Source of the DNA: FEN-1297 sp021817845
GTDB lineage: Bacteria > Bacteroidota > Ignavibacteria > Ignavibacteriales > Ignavibacteriaceae
Direction: 5' to 3'
Length of the DNA: 64,000 bases
Assembly (NCBI GenBank): GCA_021817845.1
Contig: JAKAFW010000022.1
Location: forward strand, 1 to 64,000
Positions 1 through 6,953 of this stretch are shown piece by piece. A program made the position numbers and the translations under genes. The notes below the pieces were generated by a model. The model did not search any database, was not told the origin of the DNA, and saw only the letters and a program-made list of their open reading frames with translations. Position 1 is the stretch's first letter. Every line of letters begins with the position of its first letter.

Positions 1-1
1 T

Positions 2-121
2 GAGTTGAAAGATGCTTTTGAGAATACAAGTGTTAGAAATATTGAACAATGGACGAGAACCCATATTGGAAAGACGACACTATCCAAAAGACAAGAAGTT
101 TTGAAAGTGGGGTGTAAATAA
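2..121 (+). CDS. C-terminal end of an unidentified protein (partial)
   Basis: An open frame runs from the window edge to a TAA at 119-121 and gives the last 39 residues of a protein, ending in EVLKVGCK. It is followed by a clear intrinsic terminator at 153-190, as expected for a real gene end. The fragment is too short and too plain (mixed charged, no motif) to name a family. The reading frame could be fortuitous, so confidence is moderate. Confidence 0.45.
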   Translation, partial: ELKDAFENTSVRNIEQWTRTHIGKTTLSKRQEVLKVGCK

Positions 122-152
122 TTTTGATAAAAATCAACAAATTTTACACCCT

Positions 153-190
153 ACCTTCGAGGTTTGGGAAAACCTCGAAGGTTTATTTTG
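153..190 (+). terminator. Intrinsic terminator of the upstream gene
   Basis: A perfect 12-bp stem (ACCTTCGAGGTT / AACCTCGAAGGT) encloses a 6-nt loop and is followed by the T-rich stretch TTATTTTGG. It lies 30 bp after the stop of the partial gene and before the tRNA-Ser promoter, so it insulates the two transcription units. Confidence 0.75.
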
Positions 191-240
191 GACGGCATAT
201 AATTTTTTTTGGACGATATTGGTTAAGTAAGCTTTTTTCC

Positions 241-271
241 TTTGTCATAAAAAAAAGTATTCATATATTTG
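241..271 (+). promoter_or_regulatory. Bacteroidota-type promoter of the tRNA-Ser locus
   Basis: TTTG at 241-244 is followed after exactly 19 nt by TATATTTG at 264-271, a perfect match to the TTTG-N19-TAnnTTTG consensus of the Bacteroidota primary sigma factor. Transcription would start near 278, about 30 bp before the first (broken) tRNA-Ser copy. This marks 308 as the original 5' end of the tRNA gene and implies that the endonuclease gene and the intact tRNA are read from the same promoter. Confidence 0.65.
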
Positions 272-307
272 TTTTTGGAAAATTTGACGATCAAAAATTT
301 TCTAACT

Positions 308-377
308 GGAGAGATGGCAGAGTGGTTGTCATCGCAAAGCGATATCCCGCTTTGCGGGAAATGCGGCGGTCTTGAAA
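308..377 (+). pseudogene. Broken 5' half of tRNA-Ser(UGA)
   Basis: Bases 308-328 and 360-377 match the 5' half of the intact tRNA-Ser at 616-702, from the acceptor 5' strand through the anticodon loop (TCTTGAAA). A 31-bp insertion (329-359) interrupts the D-loop and is itself two abutting hairpins, ATCGC-AAA-GCGAT and TCCCGC-TTT-GCGGGA. After the anticodon-loop A residues the match stops and the GIY-YIG open frame begins; its ATG overlaps the last matching base. It has no 3' half and cannot make a tRNA. Confidence 0.8.
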
Positions 378-637
378 TGTTTACAGTTTATATTTTAAAG
401 AGTATAAAAAATAGTAGATTCTATATTGGGCATACTGCTGATCTGAGAAAACGGCTTATAGAACATAATTCAGGAATAACAAGATCAACAAAAGCATATG
501 CACCCTGGGAAATTGTTTATACCGAAGATTTTGGAACCAAATCAGAAGCCTATCGCAGAGAAATGGAAATAAAATCTTATAAGTCAGGCTTTAAGTTTAA
601 AGAATTACAAAAATCGGAGAGATGGCAGAGTGGTTGA
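377..637 (+). CDS. Small GIY-YIG (URI-type) endonuclease
   Basis: This 86-residue protein is essentially a bare GIY-YIG nuclease domain. It has VYIL near residue 4, FYIG near residue 15, then DLRKRL with the conserved Arg, and a C-terminal EAYRREMEIKSYK helix carrying the metal-binding Glu. Such single-domain proteins are usually annotated as putative endonucleases. The ATG is placed directly at the break point of the truncated tRNA copy, although the frame stays open further upstream to 269. The last codons (ERWQSG, stop) are read out of the 5' part of the intact tRNA-Ser, so gene and tRNA overlap by about 22 bp. This nesting suggests that ORF plus tRNA 5' half is a mobile unit that restores its target when it inserts. 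Cutting activity is inferred from the family only. Confidence 0.8.
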   Translation: MFTVYILKSIKNSRFYIGHTADLRKRLIEHNSGITRSTKAYAPWEIVYTEDFGTKSEAYRREMEIKSYKSGFKFKELQKSERWQSG

Positions 638-702
638 ATGCGGCGGTCTTGAAAACCGTTAAGGATGTAAGTCCTTCCGGGGTTCGAATCCCTGTCTCTC
701 CG
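616..702 (+). tRNA. tRNA-Ser(UGA)
   Basis: This 87-nt class II tRNA has the acceptor stem GGAGAGA/TCTCTCC, discriminator G702, anticodon stem-loop GCGGT-CTTGAAA-ACCGT with anticodon TGA at 650-652, a long variable arm (AAGGATGTAAGTCCTT) and the T-arm GGGGTTCGAATCCC. No CCA is encoded. It overlaps the end of the GIY-YIG gene on its 5' side, and its 3' 71 bases form most of the left attachment repeat of the integrated element. Confidence 0.96.
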
Positions 703-703
703 C
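632..703 (+). repeat. Left attachment repeat (attL) inside tRNA-Ser
   Basis: A 72-bp segment, GGTTGAATGCGG through CTCTCCGC, is identical to 10028-10099. It covers the tRNA from the D-loop to one base past the 3' end. This is the usual footprint of a tyrosine integrase that recombines in a tRNA gene and leaves a complete tRNA on one side. Confidence 0.92.
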
Positions 704-713
704 AAAAGATGCC

Positions 714-748
714 CTGATATTAATGGATTGAAGGGCTTTTACTTTTTA
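714..748 (+). terminator. Terminator of tRNA-Ser supplied by the element
   Basis: GCCCT and AGGGC form a stem separated by a short loop and followed by TTTTACTTTTT, starting a few bases after the tRNA 3' end. It lies inside the element, so the element provides a new terminator for the tRNA transcription unit that it split from its original one (at 10111). Confidence 0.6.
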
Positions 749-810
749 AAACCGGGAAACAAGAAATTCAAACTTATAGCTAAATTCAGAGAATAATTAA
801 TCAAATTAAT

Positions 811-830
811 CATCAATTTGTTAATCACTT
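811..830 (+). repeat. Candidate integrase arm-type site, left
   Basis: CATCAA, four bases, then TTAATCACTT; the same pattern with a different 4-nt spacer lies at 9977-9996 near the other end, in the same orientation. Just upstream both ends also share a TTCAGA...ATAATT block (785-798 and 9964-9976). Paired direct repeats subterminal to the att sites are what arm-binding sites of an integrase or excisionase look like; that function is inferred. Confidence 0.45.
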
Positions 831-867
831 CTTAATTTACTTTTCAGCTACTCAATGAACATAAACG

Positions 868-921
868 AAAAAAGCCCGGGAAGAAATTCTTGGCGACCAA
901 ACCTTAAAAACTTTCCAGGCT
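868..921 (-). terminator. Terminator of the element's leftward operon
   Basis: Read on the minus strand, AGCCTGGAAAG pairs imperfectly with CTTCCCGGGCT and is followed by TTTTTT (868-873). It lies about 150 bp past the stop of the last leftward gene (1067) and would end the whole minus-strand operon. Confidence 0.55.
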
Positions 922-1066
922 AATTCCGTATATCAAAATATTTGTTCAATGGTCTTTAAGAATTTTTCTACTAAAATACACTTATAAAACCTATTGTCAA
1001 TGTGCAGTAAACTATACAGTAGTTTAAGCCATCAATTTTAAACGAGTTATAGGTAAAAAAATAATT

Positions 1067-1384
1067 TTAGATTCTCCCGTCATAACCTTTTATCGTAATC
1101 AAAAGGTCATCTTTTTTTGTTGCTAAATTCGATAAGTCGGGAACTGATTCCTTTGCTATATCCTGCGCTAAGTAAAATGTGGCGGTTACAATTCCTCTGT
1201 GATTTTTAAGCTTATCCTTTATAAATTCATATACATTTACTCCTGGCGGGATTGAATACCTATTTCCTTTCACTTCAAAATATGATTCCGGTTCCGAGGT
1301 TAGGTAGTCAATGAGGACGATTAAGTTTTTTTTAGGCAATAGGATTTCTTCCATCTTCTTAATCCGTGCGTCATAGTTTTTCAT
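1067..1384 (-). CDS. Hypothetical protein, 105 aa
   Basis: I do not recognise a family. The protein is charged and soluble, with a predicted beta-rich middle (YFEVKGNRYSIPPG) and no cysteine pair, signal peptide or membrane segment. Its start overlaps the stop of the 82-residue gene upstream by 14 bp, so it is translationally coupled and probably the last gene of the leftward operon. Position at the end of a replication-type operon in a small integrative element may point to an element-specific role, but nothing in the sequence says which. Confidence 0.6.
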   Translation of the reverse strand: MKNYDARIKKMEEILLPKKNLIVLIDYLTSEPESYFEVKGNRYSIPPGVNVYEFIKDKLKNHRGIVTATFYLAQDIAKESVPDLSNLATKKDDLLITIKGYDGRI

Positions 1385-1619
1385 TGTAGGCTATCCTTTC
1401 CAGTATTTTACTAAGTTGGGTTAAATCATCATTTGTTAATTTGGAAACATCGTATCGAGTTGTTTTCATTTCCTGGGAACGAATACTCTTTAACGTGTCA
1501 CTAAGAAAAACTAGCTCATCGGTGGCTAATTTTGAAACATCAAACAATAATTTTGTTTTTTCCTCAGGAATCATCCAGGCAAGCTTTTTCAACCTGTTTT
1601 CAAGACTACTATTTTTCAT
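1371..1619 (-). CDS. Hypothetical protein, 82 aa, with an internal repeat
   Basis: The family is unrecognised. The sequence contains two copies of a short helical repeat, DVSKLATDEL near residue 27 and DVSKLTNDDL near residue 57, each followed by a leucine-rich helix ending in I/L-R. This suggests two helical hairpins from an internal duplication. It overlaps the neighbouring genes on both sides (11 and 14 bp), which indicates coupled translation in the leftward operon. Confidence 0.6.
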   Translation of the reverse strand: MKNSSLENRLKKLAWMIPEEKTKLLFDVSKLATDELVFLSDTLKSIRSQEMKTTRYDVSKLTNDDLTQLSKILERIAYNEKL

Positions 1620-1932
1620 TTTGTGTTGCTATTCTTTCTTCAATAGTTTTTAATTTTTCTTCTATTTCTGTCCCCTGTAATGCCTCTAAATAATTTGAGC
1701 AAAGATATGAAAGTGTTTTCGCCTCATTTGATTCAATACTCCCGTTAATAAAGCTGCGGATTAAATTTGAATGAAGCCTCAATATATCCTTTGCGTTGAA
1801 CTTTTTATTTCTTGGAATATTTATTTTATAGGGGGTGTTTTTACTATCCTCATTTATATCAATGACTTTTAATTCACCGGAAGTGTTAATTTTGTCACTA
1901 TTGCTTTTAGTTGAAGATACATTTTTACTCAT
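1609..1932 (-). CDS. Small helical protein, 107 aa, packaging-module-like
   Basis: The N-terminal 45 residues are polar and probably disordered. The rest is helical, with SFINGSIESNEAKTLSYL (about residues 60-77) followed by an EIEEKLKTIEERI coiled-coil. Short proteins with this layout (a helix, an 'xGxIxxxxAK' turn, a helix, a C-terminal coil) are often encoded just before terminase genes in phages. The resemblance is from memory of the family pattern, not from a search, and no large terminase follows here. It starts 30 bp after the helicase gene stop. Confidence 0.5.
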   Translation of the reverse strand: MSKNVSSTKSNSDKINTSGELKVIDINEDSKNTPYKINIPRNKKFNAKDILRLHSNLIRSFINGSIESNEAKTLSYLCSNYLEALQGTEIEEKLKTIEERIATQNEK

Positions 1933-1961
1933 TCTAATACCTCAATTTTGATTCTTTTAAT

Positions 1962-3359
1962 TTAAATTACATCTTCATTACTTAAATACTTTGCCAACTC
2001 AGGCGGAAGCAATGAACTACTTTCTTTCTTCATAAAGCTATTATCATACTCGGTAGTAATTTCCGTAAAATATCCACTGTCAGACAAAGATAATACAAAG
2101 CTATTTTTGTGTTTTGTATGCCGGCTCGTATCCAATTTTACAACAAAATTATTTTCGCTGAAATTAAACTTCCCGCTGCTTTTCATTCCAATTTCTAAAG
2201 GATTAAATATTGTGAAAAGAAAATCGCAATCCCTGGCAAGTGCAATTGATTCAGCAAGATTTTCAGTCCCGGGATTTTGTTTACCGTTACGATTTAATTG
2301 AGCCAATGCTATTACAGTCAATTCAAGTTCCTTTGCCAATCCTTTCATAAATTCACTGTAATAAGTCAACTCCCGTTCTCGGGTATCAAATTTCTTTTTG
2401 CTCTTGATGTATCCAATATAATCCACAGCGATAATTTTTACTCCATGTCGGTCTTTCCAATATTTAGCCTTATTCCTTATTTCTATTTCGGTCATCCGTT
2501 TATCAGAAATGTATAAGGGAAAATCTTTGTTTTGTGTAAGACTTTCAGTGTACAATTTTACCAAGGTCTTTCTTTCAGTATCTGATAGTTTTTTAGGTTC
2601 TCTTAGCTTTTCATATTGAATTTCCGATAACATAGCTAATATTTTCCGGTTCAATTCACTTTCTGAAAGCTCCAGGCTAAAGAATCCGCAAGGAGTTCCC
2701 TGCTTTACGAAATCCATTATCAGGTTAAGCCCCAAAGTAGTTTTGCCTGATTTATAAGAGCCTGCTATACCGATTAAGTTTGTCGGTTTTATCCCGCCGG
2801 TAGAACTGTTAAACGAAGGAATGCCTTTAGTAGTAAAGGAAGTATTTTTTTTATTACTTAATTCGCCTTCAATTTCATCAATAACAACTTTAACACTATA
2901 TGAGGTTTCTTCTTTGAAGTTTTGAATTTTAGAAATCTCATTATTACATTCATCCACGAAGTCGGAAAGCAAGTCCAACCCATTAATACTTTCTCCTGCT
3001 TCTTTTAATTTTGCCTTTAATAAGCCTTCTGCTTTAAGAGAAAAACCAATATCTGTGAATCGCTCTAAAATTTTGTTGTAAATTAAAGAATCAAAACTGA
3101 CATCTTTCTTTTCCAAATTAAAGATGTCTTGTAGCGTCCAATGTTTTAGCTTCTTATCAGATAACCTTAGTATAAGCAAATTCGAATCCTTCACTTTTGA
3201 TAAATCAATTTCTGTTAAAGCTTCAAATAATTCTTTATTTGCCTCCGTGAAGTCATCCGGTTTAATTCTTTGGTAGATAAAAGGAATATTTTCCGGTTCT
3301 TTTACCAGACAAGCTAATATTTGCATTTCAAGCTCAGTTTTAATTTCAATTTTGTCCAT
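1962..3359 (-). CDS. DnaB-like replicative helicase
   Basis: This 465-residue protein has the two-domain layout of DnaB. An N-terminal helical domain (residues 1-150) opens with the typical pattern of a short helix, EPENI and DDFTEANKELFEAL. A RecA-like motor follows, with Walker A GSYKSGKT at 200-207, Walker B IIAVDYIG at 309-316 and the ALAQLNRN sensor stretch near 350. It would unwind DNA 5' to 3' at a fork. Its start overlaps the end of the DnaD-like gene by 14 bp, so initiator and helicase form one replication module. Carrying its own helicase suggests that the excised element replicates autonomously. Confidence 0.88.
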   Translation of the reverse strand: MDKIEIKTELEMQILACLVKEPENIPFIYQRIKPDDFTEANKELFEALTEIDLSKVKDSNLLILRLSDKKLKHWTLQDIFNLEKKDVSFDSLIYNKILERFTDIGFSLKAEGLLKAKLKEAGESINGLDLLSDFVDECNNEISKIQNFKEETSYSVKVVIDEIEGELSNKKNTSFTTKGIPSFNSSTGGIKPTNLIGIAGSYKSGKTTLGLNLIMDFVKQGTPCGFFSLELSESELNRKILAMLSEIQYEKLREPKKLSDTERKTLVKLYTESLTQNKDFPLYISDKRMTEIEIRNKAKYWKDRHGVKIIAVDYIGYIKSKKKFDTRERELTYYSEFMKGLAKELELTVIALAQLNRNGKQNPGTENLAESIALARDCDFLFTIFNPLEIGMKSSGKFNFSENNFVVKLDTSRHTKHKNSFVLSLSDSGYFTEITTEYDNSFMKKESSSLLPPELAKYLSNEDVI

Positions 3360-4065
3360 TGTGGTTTGTCCCTATAAAGTGAAAATTAAATTTATCCGTT
3401 ACTTGTTGCGGCTTTACTTTACTAAGCCAATTGATAATAAAAAGCTTATAATTCTTTTTAGCTCCGTTTGCTTCGAGCCAAGATTCCATTTTATAAAATT
3501 CCGATTTAATAGAATCCTCAGTTAAATTTTTATCAGCAAGCTTTTGAAATAACTCATCTCTGAAATCTTTAGTAACAAAGAAGTACTTATTATTATAAAA
3601 CGATTGACCATTTAAATTCTGTGGTAGATTTTCAATAGAAAAAAGATTTTTAATTTTCCGCTTATTAATATTCTTTACATTCTCTACATTCTTGTTCGTC
3701 TGTACTCTGCTCTTACTCTGCTCTGTACTCTGCTCGGTAGTGCTCTGGTATAAATCATAGTTTATTATTGTAATAACGGTTGTAACAAAGGTTTTTCTGC
3801 ACTGTATCATTTCACGGTTTGAAAGCATCTTCAAAAATTTATCAACTGTTCTTTCATTCCATTTCCAGCGTGAAGACAGTCCTTTAATAGAGTATCCGAG
3901 TTGACCTCTTTCCAGTTTGACTTCATTACCACGTATATAAAATGTATTCGGTTTATGAGAAGCTAACAAGAGCAAATCTATCCATGCGTGAGCTTTGGTA
4001 AATCTTTCCGATAACCAAAATTCATTTTCACAAACCTGCCGGTGCAACTTTATCCAGCCTTCCAT
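3346..4065 (-). CDS. DnaD/phage replisome-organiser-like replication protein
   Basis: The N-terminal 115 residues follow the common phage replication-initiator pattern: GWIKLHRQVCENEFWL at the start, a helix ending in LLLASHKPN, RGQLGYSIKGLSSRW and a winged-helix recognition region WNERTVDKFLKML, then TVITIINYDLYQ. A polar linker (STEQSTEQSK) leads to a C-terminal helical part (about residues 155-239) that may contact the helicase. The protein probably binds the element's origin and loads the DnaB-like helicase encoded next to it. The stop of the upstream 85-residue gene is adjacent. Confidence 0.75.
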   Translation of the reverse strand: MEGWIKLHRQVCENEFWLSERFTKAHAWIDLLLLASHKPNTFYIRGNEVKLERGQLGYSIKGLSSRWKWNERTVDKFLKMLSNREMIQCRKTFVTTVITIINYDLYQSTTEQSTEQSKSRVQTNKNVENVKNINKRKIKNLFSIENLPQNLNGQSFYNNKYFFVTKDFRDELFQKLADKNLTEDSIKSEFYKMESWLEANGAKKNYKLFIINWLSKVKPQQVTDKFNFHFIGTNHNGQN

Positions 4066-4323
4066 TTAATTCACCGCTTCATCTTGGGTAATTTCTAAGA
4101 GTAATTCAATATCGCTGTCGCAAAGGCAGTTTTCAGCTTCAAAGAGAAAATCAGATAAGATAAAAAGGTCTGCTAATGCTGTGGATAAATATTCGTTAAG
4201 TTTTTCCTTTAGCATACCCTCAGCTTTGTTTTTGACTTTAAGTTCTTTTAGATTGTTTCTAATCGCTTCAAGATTAATTAGCTGCTGCCGAATAGATTCA
4301 TTTGTCTCTAATAGTCTTTCCAT
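4066..4323 (-). CDS. Hypothetical protein, 85 aa, helical
   Basis: The family is unrecognised. The protein is nearly all helix: an N-terminal coil (LETNESIRQQLINLEAIR), a lysine-rich stretch and an acidic C-terminus with CLCDSDIELLLE. It ends directly where the DnaD-like gene begins and starts 2 bp from the stop of the 123-residue gene, so it is part of the replication operon. Small helical proteins in this place are often accessory replication or regulatory factors; that is a guess from context. Confidence 0.6.
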   Translation of the reverse strand: MERLLETNESIRQQLINLEAIRNNLKELKVKNKAEGMLKEKLNEYLSTALADLFILSDFLFEAENCLCDSDIELLLEITQDEAVN

Positions 4324-4325
4324 TT

Positions 4326-4697
4326 TTACGCCTCTGATTTAATTAAAATTGTTTGAGTGGTAGTTAGGTATGCCTCTGGCGGAGTTCGTGCCTTGTAGCG
4401 TTTCGGCGAAAGTAAATTTGGGAGATTAGGGAAGTGTTTGAATAGTATTTTTTCCGCTTCTGTTAAGCTCTTTGAAGTAAATCCGTTTATTTCCCACTCT
4501 CTGTCAGTCGGATAGGATTCAGAAGCTTCATAATTCTTACCGTATCTTTCATGAGATTTATTTTTCCTAATTCTTATTGATTCATAAGCAATAAGTTTAT
4601 CATTCAGCCATTGGCTATAAATTGCAAAATTTTCGTTACGCCATTCTTGGTGGTAAAAAAAACTCTTATAGGTAAAGTTTGTTTCGAGTGGTTTCAT
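4326..4697 (-). CDS. Hypothetical protein, 123 aa
   Basis: The family is unrecognised. The protein is rich in aromatic and basic residues, with SYPTDREWEINGF in the middle and a basic, proline-containing tail (SPKRYKARTPPEAY). There are no membrane segments. Its ATG overlaps the stop of the 141-residue gene upstream (taATG), and it is followed 2 bp later by the 85-residue gene, which places it in the tightly coupled leftward operon. Confidence 0.6.
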   Translation of the reverse strand: MKPLETNFTYKSFFYHQEWRNENFAIYSQWLNDKLIAYESIRIRKNKSHERYGKNYEASESYPTDREWEINGFTSKSLTEAEKILFKHFPNLPNLLSPKRYKARTPPEAYLTTTQTILIKSEA

Positions 4698-5122
4698 TAC
4701 ACAGCCTCCGAAAAAAGATTCTCCTGGATTACTTGCCGGGCTTCAAAATTTCTTGCTTTGCTTAGTCCAAATTCCTCTAAAGGCAGGAAGCACTGAAGTT
4801 CAAAGCCCTGATTCCCAAACTTGTAACATTTACCATGAGTAAGCATGTATAGCCTACTTGTAACAAGCTTGTGTCCATCAATATCAATCACTATCCACTT
4901 GAACGGAATTGATTCATCAATAAGCAATGAATGATTTATACCAATTGCATTAAGTTTTTTGAAAAGATGTTGTGGTTTTCTTTGAGTTAAATAAGTACCA
5001 TCTCCTGCAGTATCCAACTTGCCTATATAACGTGTTTGCATATTCAGGTTTAGTTGAATTTGAAATACCGAAGGATATTTGGTTGGAATTAGTTCAATTA
5101 GTTTTGTATTTTCGCTTTGCAT
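4697..5122 (-). CDS. Hypothetical protein, 141 aa, first gene of the replication operon
   Basis: The family is unrecognised. The chosen ATG at 5122 is preceded by AGAAAGG at a good ribosome-binding distance; a longer frame from a GTG at 5167 exists but lacks a site. The protein is a mixed alpha/beta sequence containing ELIPTKYPSVFQIQLNL and RYIGKLDTAGDGTYL, then WIVIDIDG. It lies just downstream of the bidirectional terminator at 5188-5227 and so appears to open the operon that runs to 1067. That position would suit a regulator or early protein, though no DNA-binding motif is evident. Confidence 0.6.
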   Translation of the reverse strand: MQSENTKLIELIPTKYPSVFQIQLNLNMQTRYIGKLDTAGDGTYLTQRKPQHLFKKLNAIGINHSLLIDESIPFKWIVIDIDGHKLVTSRLYMLTHGKCYKFGNQGFELQCFLPLEEFGLSKARNFEARQVIQENLFSEAV

Positions 5123-5187
5123 TTTGTTTACCTTTCTGGCAAAATGTTTTGAGCCGTGTTGATGCACGGTTTTCTTATTTTAAATGC

Positions 5188-5227
5188 AAAAAGCCGGAAA
5201 GTCTTAGCGATTAGACAACCGGCTTTT
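5188..5227. terminator. Bidirectional hairpin separating two element units
   Basis: AAAAGCCGG and CCGGCTTTT form an outer stem and GTCT/AGAC an inner one around a short loop. A-tracts on the left and T-tracts on the right make it a terminator in both directions. On the minus strand it would end transcription of the coiled-coil gene (5395-6708) before the replication operon. Confidence 0.65.
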
Positions 5228-5394
5228 GTATCTAAAAAAGAAAATCTTTTAAAAGATAATTTTTATTTGAAAAGACTTTTATATCTAATCGCTGGTGCAA
5301 ACCAAGAAAAGAATTTTATAAGAATGCAATAGGAATATTCTTAAGAATTTAAAAAGAATGGATTTTTACTTTTACTCAAAAGGTTAGAATCATA

Positions 5395-6708
5395 TTAAGA
5401 TTTGTTGTTACTTTTATTTTCTAATAATTCGGTGCGGTATTTTTGTATATGCTTTATAGCAACGTTTTTTTGCTTAGGTGTTAAATTATTACCTAAGCCT
5501 TTATGGATTTTTAGGAAAATATCTCCCTCAGTGTATTTCCATTTTCGGTTCCCTATTTTCTTAACTTTAGTCACTTTTTCCGTAATATCTATTGGCAATT
5601 TAGAGACCAATTCTTTTACTTTGTCATATCTTATATTGACTGAAACATTTTGAACATCCGGTAATTCAGTCTGGATAACTTTATCATTCACCTTTTCTTC
5701 AATGTCGTTTCTTTTTTCTTCATCTGAAATTTCCTTTGATTTCTCCTTTGATATTTTAATAGCTCTATTGATAGCTTTGTATTCCGTCTTTAAATAAATA
5801 TAAGATTCTTTAAGTCTATTTAGAAGACCTTTTAAAATATCTTGCAAAATATCTTCTGTAATTTTCTTTTTGGAGATTGTAATTCGTGTTTTAACAGCTT
5901 CGACAACTAAAGCAGCAAGTTCTTTATCTCTTGTAAAAATCGACCAATACCCATTATCAACTGCTTCAGCGACCTTAGTATTCTCTATTTCATCAATCAT
6001 TCTTTTAATCGGAGTAATTTGGAGGTTAATAAATTGAAGTTTTTCAGTGTTTGAAGTCTGTTCATTAAGAAATTTCATTATTGTTTCTCTATCATAAACA
6101 AAAAGGTATTTTCCTATTTTTTCTTCTTGGCTCAACACCGTGTTGATGGATATATCATAAATTTCATCTCTATCTTTTTCATCAAAAAAAGATTCTTCTC
6201 GTAATGATATTGCGGTCTCTATTACTTTTAGACATAAATCATTCAATTTCATTTCATCATTCAGAAATAAATTATCCTGTTTTAATTTCATTTTAATTTT
6301 GTTGGCTAATTCATTCAGATTTTTCTCAATGCTTTCTTCTTGGAGTTCATTGAATAATTTATCATTACCAACCGCGCTTTTTTTGTATTGATGGATAAGT
6401 CTGACTTGTTTCCAATATAATCCTTCGGGCTTTTTCCCATAAAATCCATAAAGAGTTTTGTCAATTTTGAAAAGTGAATTTTCCAAATTATTTTTTTCTT
6501 TTTTTGCCTCACTAATCTTTTCATTAAGGTTCAGAGGGAATTCGGATAAATCTTTATCAAACTCTTTTTTTAGGTCTTCAATTTCTATATTCTTGTTTTG
6601 TATTTCTAATTCGATATTTTTTTTTGATTCAAATAGACCACGTATTTTCTTATCCAAGAGTTCAATTTTGCTTTTGAGTTTATTCAAAGCTTCTGATTTC
6701 TTTTCCAT
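5395..6708 (-). CDS. Large coiled-coil protein of unknown function (element cargo)
   Basis: This 437-residue protein starts with a coiled coil of about 85 residues rich in Lys/Glu with heptad Leu/Ile. A mixed domain follows (about residues 90-300, containing GYWSIFTRDKELAALVVEAV), then a lysine-rich linker (KEKSKEISDEEKRNDIEEK) and a small C-terminal domain with IGNRKWKYTEGDIFLKIHKG (about 385-404). No nuclease, ATPase or transmembrane motif is visible. Terminator-like hairpins lie on both sides (5188-5227 and 6727-6785), so it is expressed alone, as cargo genes often are. Function unknown; a defence or regulatory role is possible but unsupported. Confidence 0.7.
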   Translation of the reverse strand: MEKKSEALNKLKSKIELLDKKIRGLFESKKNIELEIQNKNIEIEDLKKEFDKDLSEFPLNLNEKISEAKKEKNNLENSLFKIDKTLYGFYGKKPEGLYWKQVRLIHQYKKSAVGNDKLFNELQEESIEKNLNELANKIKMKLKQDNLFLNDEMKLNDLCLKVIETAISLREESFFDEKDRDEIYDISINTVLSQEEKIGKYLFVYDRETIMKFLNEQTSNTEKLQFINLQITPIKRMIDEIENTKVAEAVDNGYWSIFTRDKELAALVVEAVKTRITISKKKITEDILQDILKGLLNRLKESYIYLKTEYKAINRAIKISKEKSKEISDEEKRNDIEEKVNDKVIQTELPDVQNVSVNIRYDKVKELVSKLPIDITEKVTKVKKIGNRKWKYTEGDIFLKIHKGLGNNLTPKQKNVAIKHIQKYRTELLENKSNNKS

Positions 6709-6726
6709 GTTTGCTCACAAATAAAA

Positions 6727-6785
6727 AATCCCTCACTTGTGTTAGCAGCTCTTGTCAAAGCCTTCCCGATTAAGGGAACACAAAT
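6727..6785 (-). terminator. Hairpin with T-tract upstream of the coiled-coil gene
   Basis: On the minus strand, AATCCTTCATTTGTGTT pairs with AACACAAGTGAGGGATT (two G-U pairs) and is followed by TTTTTTA. It stands between the lipoprotein gene (6954) and the start of the coiled-coil gene (6708), so it either ends the upstream unit or lies in the leader of the downstream one. Confidence 0.5.
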
Positions 6786-6953
6786 GAAGGATTAATTAAA
6801 ATTCTATTTTGACAATATTGCTAAAGTTTTATATATCAAAATTATATCAAGAACAGGCTAATCTCAATTAAATTATAGCCTGAATCCGAAAACATCACAT
6901 TTGAAGTTTATTTAAGAAAATCAAGATAAATTTTCTCAAATCGAAAATCTAAA

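Larger units (their letters stand above)
704..1066. other. Left end of the element, no gene
   Basis: This 363-bp stretch holds the tRNA terminator, a candidate integrase arm site (811-830), the terminator of the leftward operon (868-921) and a 7-bp inverted repeat TAAACTA/TAGTTTA at 1008-1026. No coding frame is convincing. Confidence 0.55.

Noticed and set aside
124..375. Open frame of 83 codons across the tRNA promoter and the broken tRNA half
   Set aside because: It runs through a terminator, a promoter and tRNA-derived sequence; the product is low-complexity and resembles no protein.
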